From: Pseudomonadota bacterium
GTDB lineage: Bacteria > Pseudomonadota > Alphaproteobacteria > Rhodobacterales > Rhodobacteraceae
Assembly (NCBI GenBank): GCA_021845805.1
Contig: JAJZVD010000006.1
Span: forward strand, 1 to 64,000
Length of the DNA: 64,000 bases
Reading direction: 5' to 3'
The position numbers and the translations under genes were made by a program. The notes below the pieces were generated by a model. It saw only the letters and a program-made list of their open reading frames with translations, searched no databases and was not told where the DNA came from. Positions 47,455-56,000 of this stretch are shown piece by piece. Positions within the stretch are counted from its first letter, which is position 1; each line of letters begins with the position of its first letter.

Positions 47455-48134
47455 CGCGGGTCCAGCCAGCCAGCGGTCATGTGTCGCTTCGTGCCGTGGC
47501 CCGGGCGCCGCTCTACCTGAAATCCGGCGGCCTGCAACCCCCGGCGAACGAAGCCTGCCGCCGTGTAGGTGGCGAAGGTGCCGCCCGGCGCGGTGTGCCG
47601 CGCCACCTCGGCCATCAGCGGCTCGGACCACAGCTCGGGGTTCTTGGCCGGGGAAAACCCGTCCAGGAACCAGGCATCGGCCATCCCCGTCCAGACGGGC
47701 AGCGTGTCGCGCGCATCGCCCAGGATCACCTCGGCCCGCACGCCGCCCAGTTCGAACACGGTCCGCCCCGCAGCCCAGGCGTCCAGGAACGGGGCCGCTA
47801 CCACCTGCGCCTCGGGAAAGGCGGCCAGCGCCCGGGCGATATCGGGCGCGGCCATCGGAAAAGCCTCGAAACTGGTGAAACAGAGCCTTCCCTGCCCCCC
47901 CGCGGCCTGCCACGCAATCACCGTGGCCAGCAGGTTCAGCCCGGTGCCGAAGCCCAGTTCGGCAATGCGGAACCCGTCGCGGAACCGCTCTGGCAGCCGG
48001 TTTCCGGCCAGAAAGACATGCCGCGTTTCCGCCAGCCCGTTCTGCAAGGAAAAATACGGATCGTCGAACCGGGTGGAGACGGGCAAGCCGCCCTCGCGCC
48101 AGGCGATCGCTGCGGTCTGGTCGCTTTGCTGCAT
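47451..48134 (-). CDS. mnmD: tRNA mnm5U34 methyltransferase MnmD (MnmC N-terminal domain homologue)
   Basis: A 227-aa SAM-dependent methyltransferase matching the N-terminal half of enterobacterial MnmC, which methylates nm5U to mnm5U at the wobble position of tRNA. The SAM site is IAELGFGTGLNLL and the DGFSPAKNPELW block is diagnostic. The N-terminus FDDPYFS also matches. The ATG at 48134 has AGGGG nearby. In enterobacteria this domain is fused to an FAD oxidase; here a matching oxidase is encoded on the divergent gene 44 bp away. Confidence 0.9.
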   Translation of the reverse strand: MQQSDQTAAIAWREGGLPVSTRFDDPYFSLQNGLAETRHVFLAGNRLPERFRDGFRIAELGFGTGLNLLATVIAWQAAGGQGRLCFTSFEAFPMAAPDIARALAAFPEAQVVAAPFLDAWAAGRTVFELGGVRAEVILGDARDTLPVWTGMADAWFLDGFSPAKNPELWSEPLMAEVARHTAPGGTFATYTAAGFVRRGLQAAGFQVERRPGHGTKRHMTAGWLDPR

Positions 48135-48178
48135 TTCCCCTAAACCCTTCGGCGCGACAGTGCAGAAAGGCGCAGGGA

Positions 48179-49228
48179 ATGGCAACGCCGGACGTGACGG
48201 TGATGGGCGGCGGCATCTTCGGGCTCTCGGTCGCCTGGGCCTGCCTGTGCCGGGGCGCAAGGGTGCGCCTGATCGAGACCACGGCCATCGGCGCGGGGTC
48301 AAGCGGCGGGCTGGTGGGCGCGCTGGCCCCGCATGTGCCCGAACACTGGAACGACAAGAAGCAGTTCCAGCTTGACAGCCTGCTGATGGCCGAAGCCTGG
48401 TGGCAACAGGTCGAGGCCGCGGGCGGGCTGTCGGCAGGCTACGCCCGCAGCGGGCGCGTGCAGCCGCTGGCCGATGCCGCGGCGGTGGCGCTGGCAGAGG
48501 CGCGCGCGGTCACGGCAGCGCAGATCTGGGCGGGCCGCGCGGTCTGGCAGGTGGTGCCCGCCGACCGGTTCCCCGGCTGGGCGCCCGCCACGCCCACGGG
48601 CCTTGTGATCCACGATACGCTGAGCGCCCGGATGCACCCGCGGCAGGCTGGTGCAGCGCTGGCCGCGGCGCTGCACGTCCGGGGGGCCGAGGTGGTGATC
48701 GGCCGCCGCGCGGGACCCGGCGGTGCCGTGGTCTGGGCCACCGGCTGGCAGGGGCTGGCCGACCTGTCGGCCGCGCTGGGCAGGACCGTGGGCGGCGGGG
48801 TCAAGGGGCAATCGCTGACGCTCTCCCATGACGCGCGCGGCCAGCCGCAGCTTTTCGTCGACGGGCTGCACATCGTGCCCCATGCCGATGGCAGCGTGGC
48901 GATCGGCTCTACCAGCGAGCACGACTTTGCCGACCCCGCAAGCACCGATGCGCAGATCGAGACGCTGCACGCCCGCGCCATCGCCGCGGTGCCCGCGCTG
49001 GCCGCGGCGCCGGTGCTGGACCGCTGGGCGGGCGTGCGCCCCCGCGCCGCCACCCGGGCGCCGATGCTGGGCCCCTGGCCGGGGCGACCGGGGCATTACG
49101 TCGCCAACGGCGGCTTCAAGATCGGCTTCGGCGTGGCGCCCCGGGCGGCCGAGGCCATGGCCGATCTGGTGCTGGACGGGCGCGACACGATCCCCCCCGG
49201 CTTCCGGGTCGAGGCAAGCCTGCGCTAA
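48179..49228 (+). CDS. FAD-dependent oxidoreductase (MnmC C-terminal domain-like)
   Basis: A 349-aa D-amino-acid-oxidase-type flavoprotein. The dinucleotide-binding motif is VMGGGIFGLSVAW (residues about 8-20), followed by SSGGLVGALAPHVPEH, which resembles the ASGNxxGxxxP segment of MnmC oxidase. The C-terminal FAD block is VANGGFKIGFGVAP. Its location beside mnmD suggests it converts cmnm5U to nm5U in tRNA, but a glycine-oxidase-like role on a free amino acid is the alternative. Its stop overlaps that of the convergent glycosyltransferase by 4 bp. Confidence 0.78.
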   Translation: MATPDVTVMGGGIFGLSVAWACLCRGARVRLIETTAIGAGSSGGLVGALAPHVPEHWNDKKQFQLDSLLMAEAWWQQVEAAGGLSAGYARSGRVQPLADAAAVALAEARAVTAAQIWAGRAVWQVVPADRFPGWAPATPTGLVIHDTLSARMHPRQAGAALAAALHVRGAEVVIGRRAGPGGAVVWATGWQGLADLSAALGRTVGGGVKGQSLTLSHDARGQPQLFVDGLHIVPHADGSVAIGSTSEHDFADPASTDAQIETLHARAIAAVPALAAAPVLDRWAGVRPRAATRAPMLGPWPGRPGHYVANGGFKIGFGVAPRAAEAMADLVLDGRDTIPPGFRVEASLR

Positions 49229-50100
49229 AGCTCCAGCACCCGTTCCGGCCTAAGCCGCCCCCGCAGCAGGTCGCGCAGCGCCAGAAGATGCCCGCGCAGC
49301 CGCCCGCGCCGGTCGATCCACGGCTCGGGGCGCGGCAGCCGGATCAGGTTCCCCACCACGTTCTGCGCCAGCATCCGCAGGGCGCGGCGGCGGCTCATCG
49401 TGCGCTTGCCGATCAGATACAGCGGATTGGCGATCTGCGAATAGCCAAGCTTGACCCCCGGCGTGCGCCCCGTCTTGGTCCCGAGATGCACGCCGGTCAG
49501 CGCAGTGGATTGCACGATCCGCCCCGCCGCAGCCATCTGGCGAGAGAAATCCACATCCTCCAGCCAGCCGTAAAGCGGGAGCCGCTGGTCGAACCGCAGC
49601 CCCTGTTCGACCACCGGACGGGCGCGGAAGGCCATGTTGCAGCCATAACCGTTATAGACCGGCCTCAGCGGCTGCGGGGCGGGCGGCGGCACCGCCCGCA
49701 GCCGCACGAGCCCCTCGGCGAAATCATAGCCAGCCCCGCCGATTCCATCGGCCAGCACCGTCCCCGTGACCATCACCACATCGGGGGTGTCGCGAAACAG
49801 CGTCAGCACCTGCGCCACATAGTCGGGCGCCATGACGAAGTCGTCATCCAGCATCAGGACGATATCGTCGGCCCGCAGCAGGTCCAGCACCCGGTTGCGC
49901 TGCGCGCAAAGCCCGCGCGGACCGCTCAGCACCAGCCGCGGAAAGTCCAGCCCTTCCAGCACCTCGGGGTCCAGATCGTCCGGGCCGGCCACGCTCAGAA
50001 CCAGCAGATCGGGCCATGTCGTCTGGGTCAGCAGATGCGGCAAGGTCTGGGCAAGGATGGGCGCCCGGCCTGTCGTGGCAATGGCTAGTATCAGTCGCAT
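49225..50100 (-). CDS. Family 2 glycosyltransferase
   Basis: A 291-aa GT-A fold enzyme. The N-terminal nucleotide-binding region LILAIATTGRAPIL, the metal-binding DxD at VLMLDDDFV and the acceptor-side WLEDVDFSRQ (ED of the catalytic base) are visible. The C-terminus is basic and may contact the membrane, but no clear helix is present. The sugar donor is unknown. The neighbouring sugar transferase and flippase suggest a surface polysaccharide. The ATG at 50100 gives RLILAIATT; the open frame upstream lacks support. Confidence 0.87.
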   Translation of the reverse strand: MRLILAIATTGRAPILAQTLPHLLTQTTWPDLLVLSVAGPDDLDPEVLEGLDFPRLVLSGPRGLCAQRNRVLDLLRADDIVLMLDDDFVMAPDYVAQVLTLFRDTPDVVMVTGTVLADGIGGAGYDFAEGLVRLRAVPPPAPQPLRPVYNGYGCNMAFRARPVVEQGLRFDQRLPLYGWLEDVDFSRQMAAAGRIVQSTALTGVHLGTKTGRTPGVKLGYSQIANPLYLIGKRTMSRRRALRMLAQNVVGNLIRLPRPEPWIDRRGRLRGHLLALRDLLRGRLRPERVLEL

Positions 50101-50155
50101 TTTAGCCCTAGTATGCGCGGCATCCTCCGGCCTGGGACAGCTGTTGGAGAACACG

Positions 50156-50347
50156 ATGCCTGGTCAAGAGGTAGATCTTCGCGGTTCGTTGGACGTCGGG
50201 GCGCAGCCCGCCCCGGACGTCAAGCCGATCGATGCACTGACCCGCACGATCGAGGCGCAGCCGCGTTGGGTCATCTGGCGTCTGGCGCTGGGGGCAAGCC
50301 TGCTGTTCTGGGTCGTCGTCGTGATCGGCATCGCCCTCCTGTTCTGA
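50156..50347 (+). CDS. Small single-pass membrane protein, 63 aa
   Basis: A short gene between the divergent glycosyltransferase and the convergent sugar transferase. The first 37 residues are hydrophilic (PGQEVDLRGSLDVG), and the rest is one strong membrane helix (LALGASLLFWVVVVIGIALLF). GGAG lies 8 bp before the ATG. Topology by charge (RWVIWR before the helix) suggests the N-terminus is in the cytosol. I do not recognise a family. Position suggests a role with the polysaccharide enzymes. The frame is also open upstream, but only this start has a binding site. Confidence 0.65.
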   Translation: MPGQEVDLRGSLDVGAQPAPDVKPIDALTRTIEAQPRWVIWRLALGASLLFWVVVVIGIALLF

Positions 50348-50352
50348 TCGCG

Positions 50353-51072
50353 TCAGCGGGCGCCACTCCGCCGCAACACCACCCCCACCGTCTGAAGCAG
50401 AATGCGCAGATCGCCCATCAGGCTGCGGGTGCGGACATAGTCGACATCCATCGCCACCCGTTCGGCATAGGTCGTGTCGCTGCGCCCGCCGACCTGCCAG
50501 GCCCCCGTCATCCCGGGCAGAACCGACAGATAGGCCGCCTGGTCCGCCCCGTACTGGGCCAGTTCGTCGGCCACGATGGGGCGCGGACCAACCAGCGACA
50601 TCTCGCCCTTCCAGACGTTCCACAGTTGCGGCAATTCGTCGAGGCTGGACTTGCGCAGGAACGACCCCAGCCGCGTCACCCGCGGATCATCCGCAAGCTT
50701 GCGCAGGGCCTGCCATTCCTGCCGGGCCGCCGCGCTGCGGGCCAGATGCCGGTTCAGGATCGCCTCTCCGCCGGTCGCCATGGTCCGGAACTTCAGGCAG
50801 TGGAACGGCCGCCCGCCCCGCCCGATCCGCCGGTGCCGGTAGAACACCGGGCGCCCGTCAGCCACAAGGATCGCCAGCGCGACAAGCCCGAAGACGGGGG
50901 CGATTGCAAAGACCGCCGCCGCGGTCAGCACCAGATCCAGGGCGCGCTTGCCGACCGGAACGGGTGGCATCACCACGGGTTCCAGATCGGCGCTGCCCAA
51001 CTGCCAATCCGTCCAGTCGCGGGCGGCGGTGGAATCGGCGGCAAGGCCGGAAGGCTGGATCGACTTGAACAT
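50353..51072 (-). CDS. Undecaprenyl-phosphate sugar phosphotransferase (ExoY/WbaP-type)
   Basis: A 239-aa monotopic polyprenyl-phosphate hexose-1-phosphate transferase, which starts exopolysaccharide or O-antigen units by placing a sugar phosphate on the lipid carrier. A hydrophobic re-entrant segment (about 43-65) precedes the catalytic core: FHCLKFRTM, the Asp-Glu pair in SLDELPQLWNV, LVGPRP and PGMTGAWQV. The N-terminal 40 residues are variable. The ATG at 51072 has GGGGTG upstream. A strong -10-like TATGAT lies at 51127-51122. Confidence 0.92.
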   Translation of the reverse strand: MFKSIQPSGLAADSTAARDWTDWQLGSADLEPVVMPPVPVGKRALDLVLTAAAVFAIAPVFGLVALAILVADGRPVFYRHRRIGRGGRPFHCLKFRTMATGGEAILNRHLARSAAARQEWQALRKLADDPRVTRLGSFLRKSSLDELPQLWNVWKGEMSLVGPRPIVADELAQYGADQAAYLSVLPGMTGAWQVGGRSDTTYAERVAMDVDYVRTRSLMGDLRILLQTVGVVLRRSGAR

Positions 51073-51423
51073 GCACACACACCCCGCTGACGGGACACGC
51101 CCATCAGGGCAAAACAGCCGAATCATACCCCTGCATCGTTAGGCAGCGTTTCGCGCCAGCGTTAGCGGAATGTTAACAAATGTGAGTTTCCGCCAGGGAA
51201 ACGACCCTGAATCAAGGCAGCGGCATCCGCTCAACCATTTGAAAAAATTGGCATTCATCCGCAGGCACCGGCGGGCTGGTCCGACCATCGCCACAGTTTT
51301 GCCGCCGCCCCGCCACTTCCGCAGTTGCGAGACCGCCGCGCCACCGGGATGATGGCGCTGCGGCACCCCGGGGGTACATGCGTGTCGCAGTGCAGACTGC
51401 TGTTGGGACAAGTGAGGCCGTAA
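51073..51423. other. Divergent intergenic region between sugar transferase and flippase
   Basis: This 351-bp gap shows no supportable gene. The part at 51122-51260 is A/T-rich for this genome and should hold promoters. TATGAT on the minus strand (51127-51122) is a good -10 for the sugar transferase gene, but its -35 is unclear. No paired boxes were found for the flippase. Confidence 0.45.
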
Positions 51424-52908
51424 GTGACGGACGTACCCGAGGATTCCAGCCGCGCCGCCACGCGCGACTCGTTGAGCGGCGGCGCCTGGACAGTGGCCGA
51501 ACGCATCATCGCCCAGGCCAGCCAGCTGATCCTGTTCATCGCCGCCGCGCGGGTGCTGTCGCCGGCGGAATTCGGGCTCTTTGCCCTTGTCTCCACCTGC
51601 GCGCTTCTATTCCTGCGGATGTCCGAGGTGGGCTGGGCGCCTTACATCATGTCCTGGTCGGGCGACGATACCGTGCCGCGGCAGGTCGTGATGGTCTCGA
51701 TCTGGGTCGGGGCGGCCTTCGGCCTGCTCGGCGCGCTGATCGGCGCGGGCGGGCTGTGGCTTGGCTTCGACGCGGTCGCCATGCATCTGGTCCTCATGTT
51801 CTCGGCCTGGGTAGTGATCGCCACCACCTGTTCGGCCCAGAAGGGCATGATGATCTGGCGCGACGGGTTGCGCGGCTCGGCCATTGCTGAAAGCATCGGA
51901 GAGATCGCGGGCATGGCGATGGCGCTCTTGCTGCTTCATCGCGGCTGGGGGGTCTATTCGCTGGTCTTCGGGCGGCTGGCCTACCAGACCACCCACCTGG
52001 CGATCAGCTTCGCCGTGACCCGGCGCGCGCCCCTGTTCGGGATGCCGCGGCAGGACCTGCGGCAGCTTGGCATCTATTCCTGGCACATCTTTTCCAGCCG
52101 CTTCATCCTGAACCTGCGGCTCTACGTCGCCACCTTCCTCATCGGCGGCTTCCTTGGCCCGGCCTCGGTCGGCTATTACCGCGCCGCGCAGCGGCTGGTG
52201 GGATCGATCGCGGAAATCATCGGGGCGCCCAGCCTCGTGCTGGCCTGGAGCATGTTCCGCCAGGCGCGTGACGAACACGGGCTGCGCAGCCGCGGCTTTC
52301 AGGTGCAGGTGAACCTGTATTTCAAGCTGCTCTTTGCCGTCGGCGCACCCGTCTTCGTCTGGCTGACGCTGATGGGGCAGGACCTGATCTCGGGCCTGCT
52401 CGGGCCGAAATGGCTGCCCGCGCTGCCGGTCGTGGGAATCCTGGCGCTTGCCCGCGCCCTGTCGCTGCAGGCCACGGTGACGGAACCGATCCTGTCGCTG
52501 AACGGCGAGGTCGGCCGCCTGCCCCGGTTCAACCTGATCCTGCTGGTGCTGACGGTCGCGGGCACCACGCTGGGGGCGATGCTGGGGCTTCAGGCAGTGG
52601 CGTGGTCGCAGGTGGCGGTGGGCATCGTGGCCGCGGTGGCAACGAACCGGCTGCTGGAACGCCACGGCGGCATCGACTGGCGCGAGGTGGTGGTGGAGGG
52701 CCGCCGCCTTGTCCTGCCGGTGCTGCTGGGCGCGGCGGTGATCCTGCTGATGCGCGATCTGCGGCTGTTCGAAGATCTTCCTGCGCTGGTGCGGGCCTTC
52801 GGCGTGGTGGTGCCGGCCACCGCGATCTACCTGCTGGCGCTGATCGCGGCCGATCCCGCCTTGCGCGATGCCGCCCGCGCCCGCCGCAACCGCCGCGCAG
52901 GGGCATGA
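51424..52908 (+). CDS. Wzx-like oligosaccharide flippase (MOP superfamily)
   Basis: A 494-aa membrane protein with about 12-14 helices. It resembles polysaccharide flippases that move lipid-linked repeat units across the inner membrane. Characteristic segments are SGGAWTVAERIIAQASQLILF at the first helix and the FLGPASVGYYRAAQRL block in the middle. The start is GTG at 51424, with AAGTGAGG upstream. It is next to, and in the same direction as, the NRPS-PKS gene 177 bp downstream, so it could instead export that product, but polysaccharide transport is the likelier role. Confidence 0.86.
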   Translation: MTDVPEDSSRAATRDSLSGGAWTVAERIIAQASQLILFIAAARVLSPAEFGLFALVSTCALLFLRMSEVGWAPYIMSWSGDDTVPRQVVMVSIWVGAAFGLLGALIGAGGLWLGFDAVAMHLVLMFSAWVVIATTCSAQKGMMIWRDGLRGSAIAESIGEIAGMAMALLLLHRGWGVYSLVFGRLAYQTTHLAISFAVTRRAPLFGMPRQDLRQLGIYSWHIFSSRFILNLRLYVATFLIGGFLGPASVGYYRAAQRLVGSIAEIIGAPSLVLAWSMFRQARDEHGLRSRGFQVQVNLYFKLLFAVGAPVFVWLTLMGQDLISGLLGPKWLPALPVVGILALARALSLQATVTEPILSLNGEVGRLPRFNLILLVLTVAGTTLGAMLGLQAVAWSQVAVGIVAAVATNRLLERHGGIDWREVVVEGRRLVLPVLLGAAVILLMRDLRLFEDLPALVRAFGVVVPATAIYLLALIAADPALRDAARARRNRRAGA

Positions 52909-53085
52909 CCTGACGCAGAGACCGCCCCGGCGCGGGGCAAGAGCTTGATGAGACCGGTAAGCCGTTAGCGATTTCAGAGTGATGCCCAGGACCCGTACCA
53001 CCCCCAGCATCGACAGCACTGCCCCGGCGGCACGCCGGGCGGCGCGCGCGCACCGCCCGGGCCCGGCGGCATCGAGAGGATGCCA

Positions 53086-56000
53086 ATGACCCGCCACCCC
53101 GATCCCGTCGGCCCGATCTGGCCGCTGTTCGCCGCCGCCGCCGCCGCAGCCCCCGATGCGCCCTGCCTGCTGGCCGATGGGCGCCGCCTGACCTACGCCG
53201 AAACCGAGGCCGCCGCGGGCGCCATCGCCGCCCGGCTGAACGCGCTGGGGGTGGGCAAGGGCGATTTCGTGGGCCTGCTCGACTCGCGCTCGGTCAATGC
53301 CGTGGTGGGAATGCTGGGCATCCTGCGGGCCGGCGCGGCCTTCGTGCCGCTGGACCCGACACATGCGCCCGAACAGTTGCCCTTCATCGCCACCGACCTG
53401 CCGCTGAAGGCCGCGCTGGTGGCGGGCCGCTACGCCGACCGTGCCGCCGCCATCCTGCCCGCCGGGCTGCCCGCCCTGCCGCTGGAAGAGGCGATGACAG
53501 GCCCCGGCCCCACCGCCCCCCTGCCCGAGGCCGAGGCAGAGACGGTGGCCTATGTGATGTACACCTCGGGCACCACAGGCCAGCCGAAGGGCGTGGTTGT
53601 ACCGCAGCGGGGGGTGACCTCTTTCGCCTACCGTCAACCCGCGCTCGACATGCGGCCCGATGACGTGGTGCTGCATTCCAACACCATCGCCTGCGACGGA
53701 TCGACCTTCGACATCTGGGCGGCGCTTCTGAACGGCGCCGCCTGCGCGGTGGTCGAGGCCCCCTTCCCCGCGCTGGACGAGATCGGCCGGGTCATGGCCA
53801 CTCACCGCACCACCGCCGCGATGTTCTACGCCGGGCTGAACCACATGATGGTGGATCATCAGCTTCCCGCCTTTGCCAGCGCGCGGATGATCCTGTCGGT
53901 GGGCGACGTGATGTCCTCGGTGCATGCGAAGACGCTGCTGGACGCCTACCCCGATCTGGTGCTGCAGAACTTCTACGGGCCGACCGAAGGCACCGTGGAC
54001 AGCCTTGGCATCCGCATCACGCCCGACATGCTGGACGGCCGCCCCCTGCCCATCGGCCGGTCGCTGAACCACGAGGACTGCTTCGTGGTGGACGAGGATC
54101 TGAAACCTCTGCCCGCGGGCGCCACCGGGCAACTGGTGATTTCCGGCCTTGGTGTGGCGCATGGCTACTGGAACCGGCCCGACAAGACCGCCGCGGCCTT
54201 CATTGCCGACCCGAGGCCGGGCAAGGCGGGGCTGGTCTATCTGACCGGCGATCTGGCGACCCACAACCCCGATGGCGTCTTCGATTTCCACGGCCGGCTG
54301 GACCGGCAGGTGAAGATCGGCGGCCGCCGGGTCGAGCTGGACGGGGTGGAACATGTGCTGCGCGAACAGCCGGGCGTGGCCGATGCCACCGTGGGCGTGA
54401 TCGCGGGGCATGGCGGCGACCGGAAGATCGCCGCGATCCTGCGGCCCGGCGGCGACATGCCCGCCGACGAGGCGGCCTTCGTGCGCGCCGTGCTGGAGGG
54501 CGCCGCCCGCACCCTTCACCCCGCCAGCCTGCCGCGGGCGACGAAGGTCACCACCGACTGGAAGCTGACCCCCGCAGGCAAGAACGACCGCCGCGCGCTG
54601 CTGGCGCTCTTTGACGCGGCGCCCCCCGCGCCCGCCGCCGCCACGCCGCAGCCCCCCGCGCAGGATCTGTGCCCGGTGATCGCGGGCCTCTGGCAAGAGA
54701 TCCTTGGCGGGCCGCTGCCCGGCGTGCACCAGACCTTCTTCGACGCGGGCGGCAGTTCCCTGCAACTGATCGAGGCGCATTCGCGGATGGAGGCCCGCCT
54801 TGGCCGCCGGTTCGACATCACCCTGATGTTCGAAACCCCGCGCCTTGGCGAGCTTGCCGCGCGGCTTGCCGCGCTGGCCGCCGCCCCCGCCGCCACCCCG
54901 GTCACACCGGCCGCAGAGGTGCGCGACCGCGACATCGCCATCGTGGGCCTTGCCGGGCGATTCCCCGGGGCCGACACGCTTGCCGCCTTCTGGCAGCACC
55001 TGCGCGCGGGCGCGAACCTGATCCCCCGCTTCGCCCCCGACGAGGCCGAGGACAGCTTCACCCCCGACCAGCGCCGTGCCCCCGCCTATGTCCCGGCGCG
55101 GTCGGTCCTGCCGGATGCCGACCTGTTCGACGCGAAATTCTTCGGCATCCTGCCGCGCGAGGCCGAGCGGATGGACCCGCAGGCGCGCGTCTTTCTGGAG
55201 ATGTGCGCCGAGGCGCTGGACGACGCCGGGATCGACCCCGCCCGCGCCCCGGGCCCGATCGGGGTCTGGGCCGGCAGTTCGATGAGCACCTACCTGATCG
55301 GCACGCTCCTGCCCTCGGCCGGGGCGGCGACCGCCTTCGCCGGCGGCTACCAGATCGCCGATTACCTGACACTGACCGGCAACCTGCCGGAAAGCCTGTC
55401 GACCCGCGTGGCCTGGAAGCTGGATCTGAAGGGCCCGGCGATGACGGTCCAGACGGCCTGTTCGACCGCGCTGACCGCCATCGCACAGGCGGTCACCGCG
55501 CTGCGCAGCGGGCAGGCGGATGCGGCGCTTGCGGGGGGCGTGTCGATCACCTTTCCCCAGAAGCGCGGCTACATGGCGCAGGACGGCGGGATGACCTCGG
55601 ATGACGGGCTCTGCCGCCCGTTCGACGCGCAGGCCAGCGGCACCGTCTTCGGCCATGGCGCGGGCGTCGTGGTCCTGAAACGGCTGGCCGATGCGCTGAC
55701 GGCGGGCGACCAGATCCACGCCGTCATCCGGGGCGTCGGGGTCACCAACGACGGCGCGGCCAAGATCAGCTACACTGCCCCTGCCGTCACCGGGCAGGCC
55801 GAGGCGATCCGCGCCGCGATCCGCGATGCCGGGGTGGCGGCCGAGACGATCAGCTACGTCGAATGCCACGGCACCGCGACACCGCTGGGCGACCCGATCG
55901 AGGTGGCGGGGCTGACGCAAGCCTTCGGCCCGGGGCGGCCCGGCACGGTCACGCTGGGCTCGGTCAAGGGCAACATCGGGCATCTGGATACCGCCGCCGG

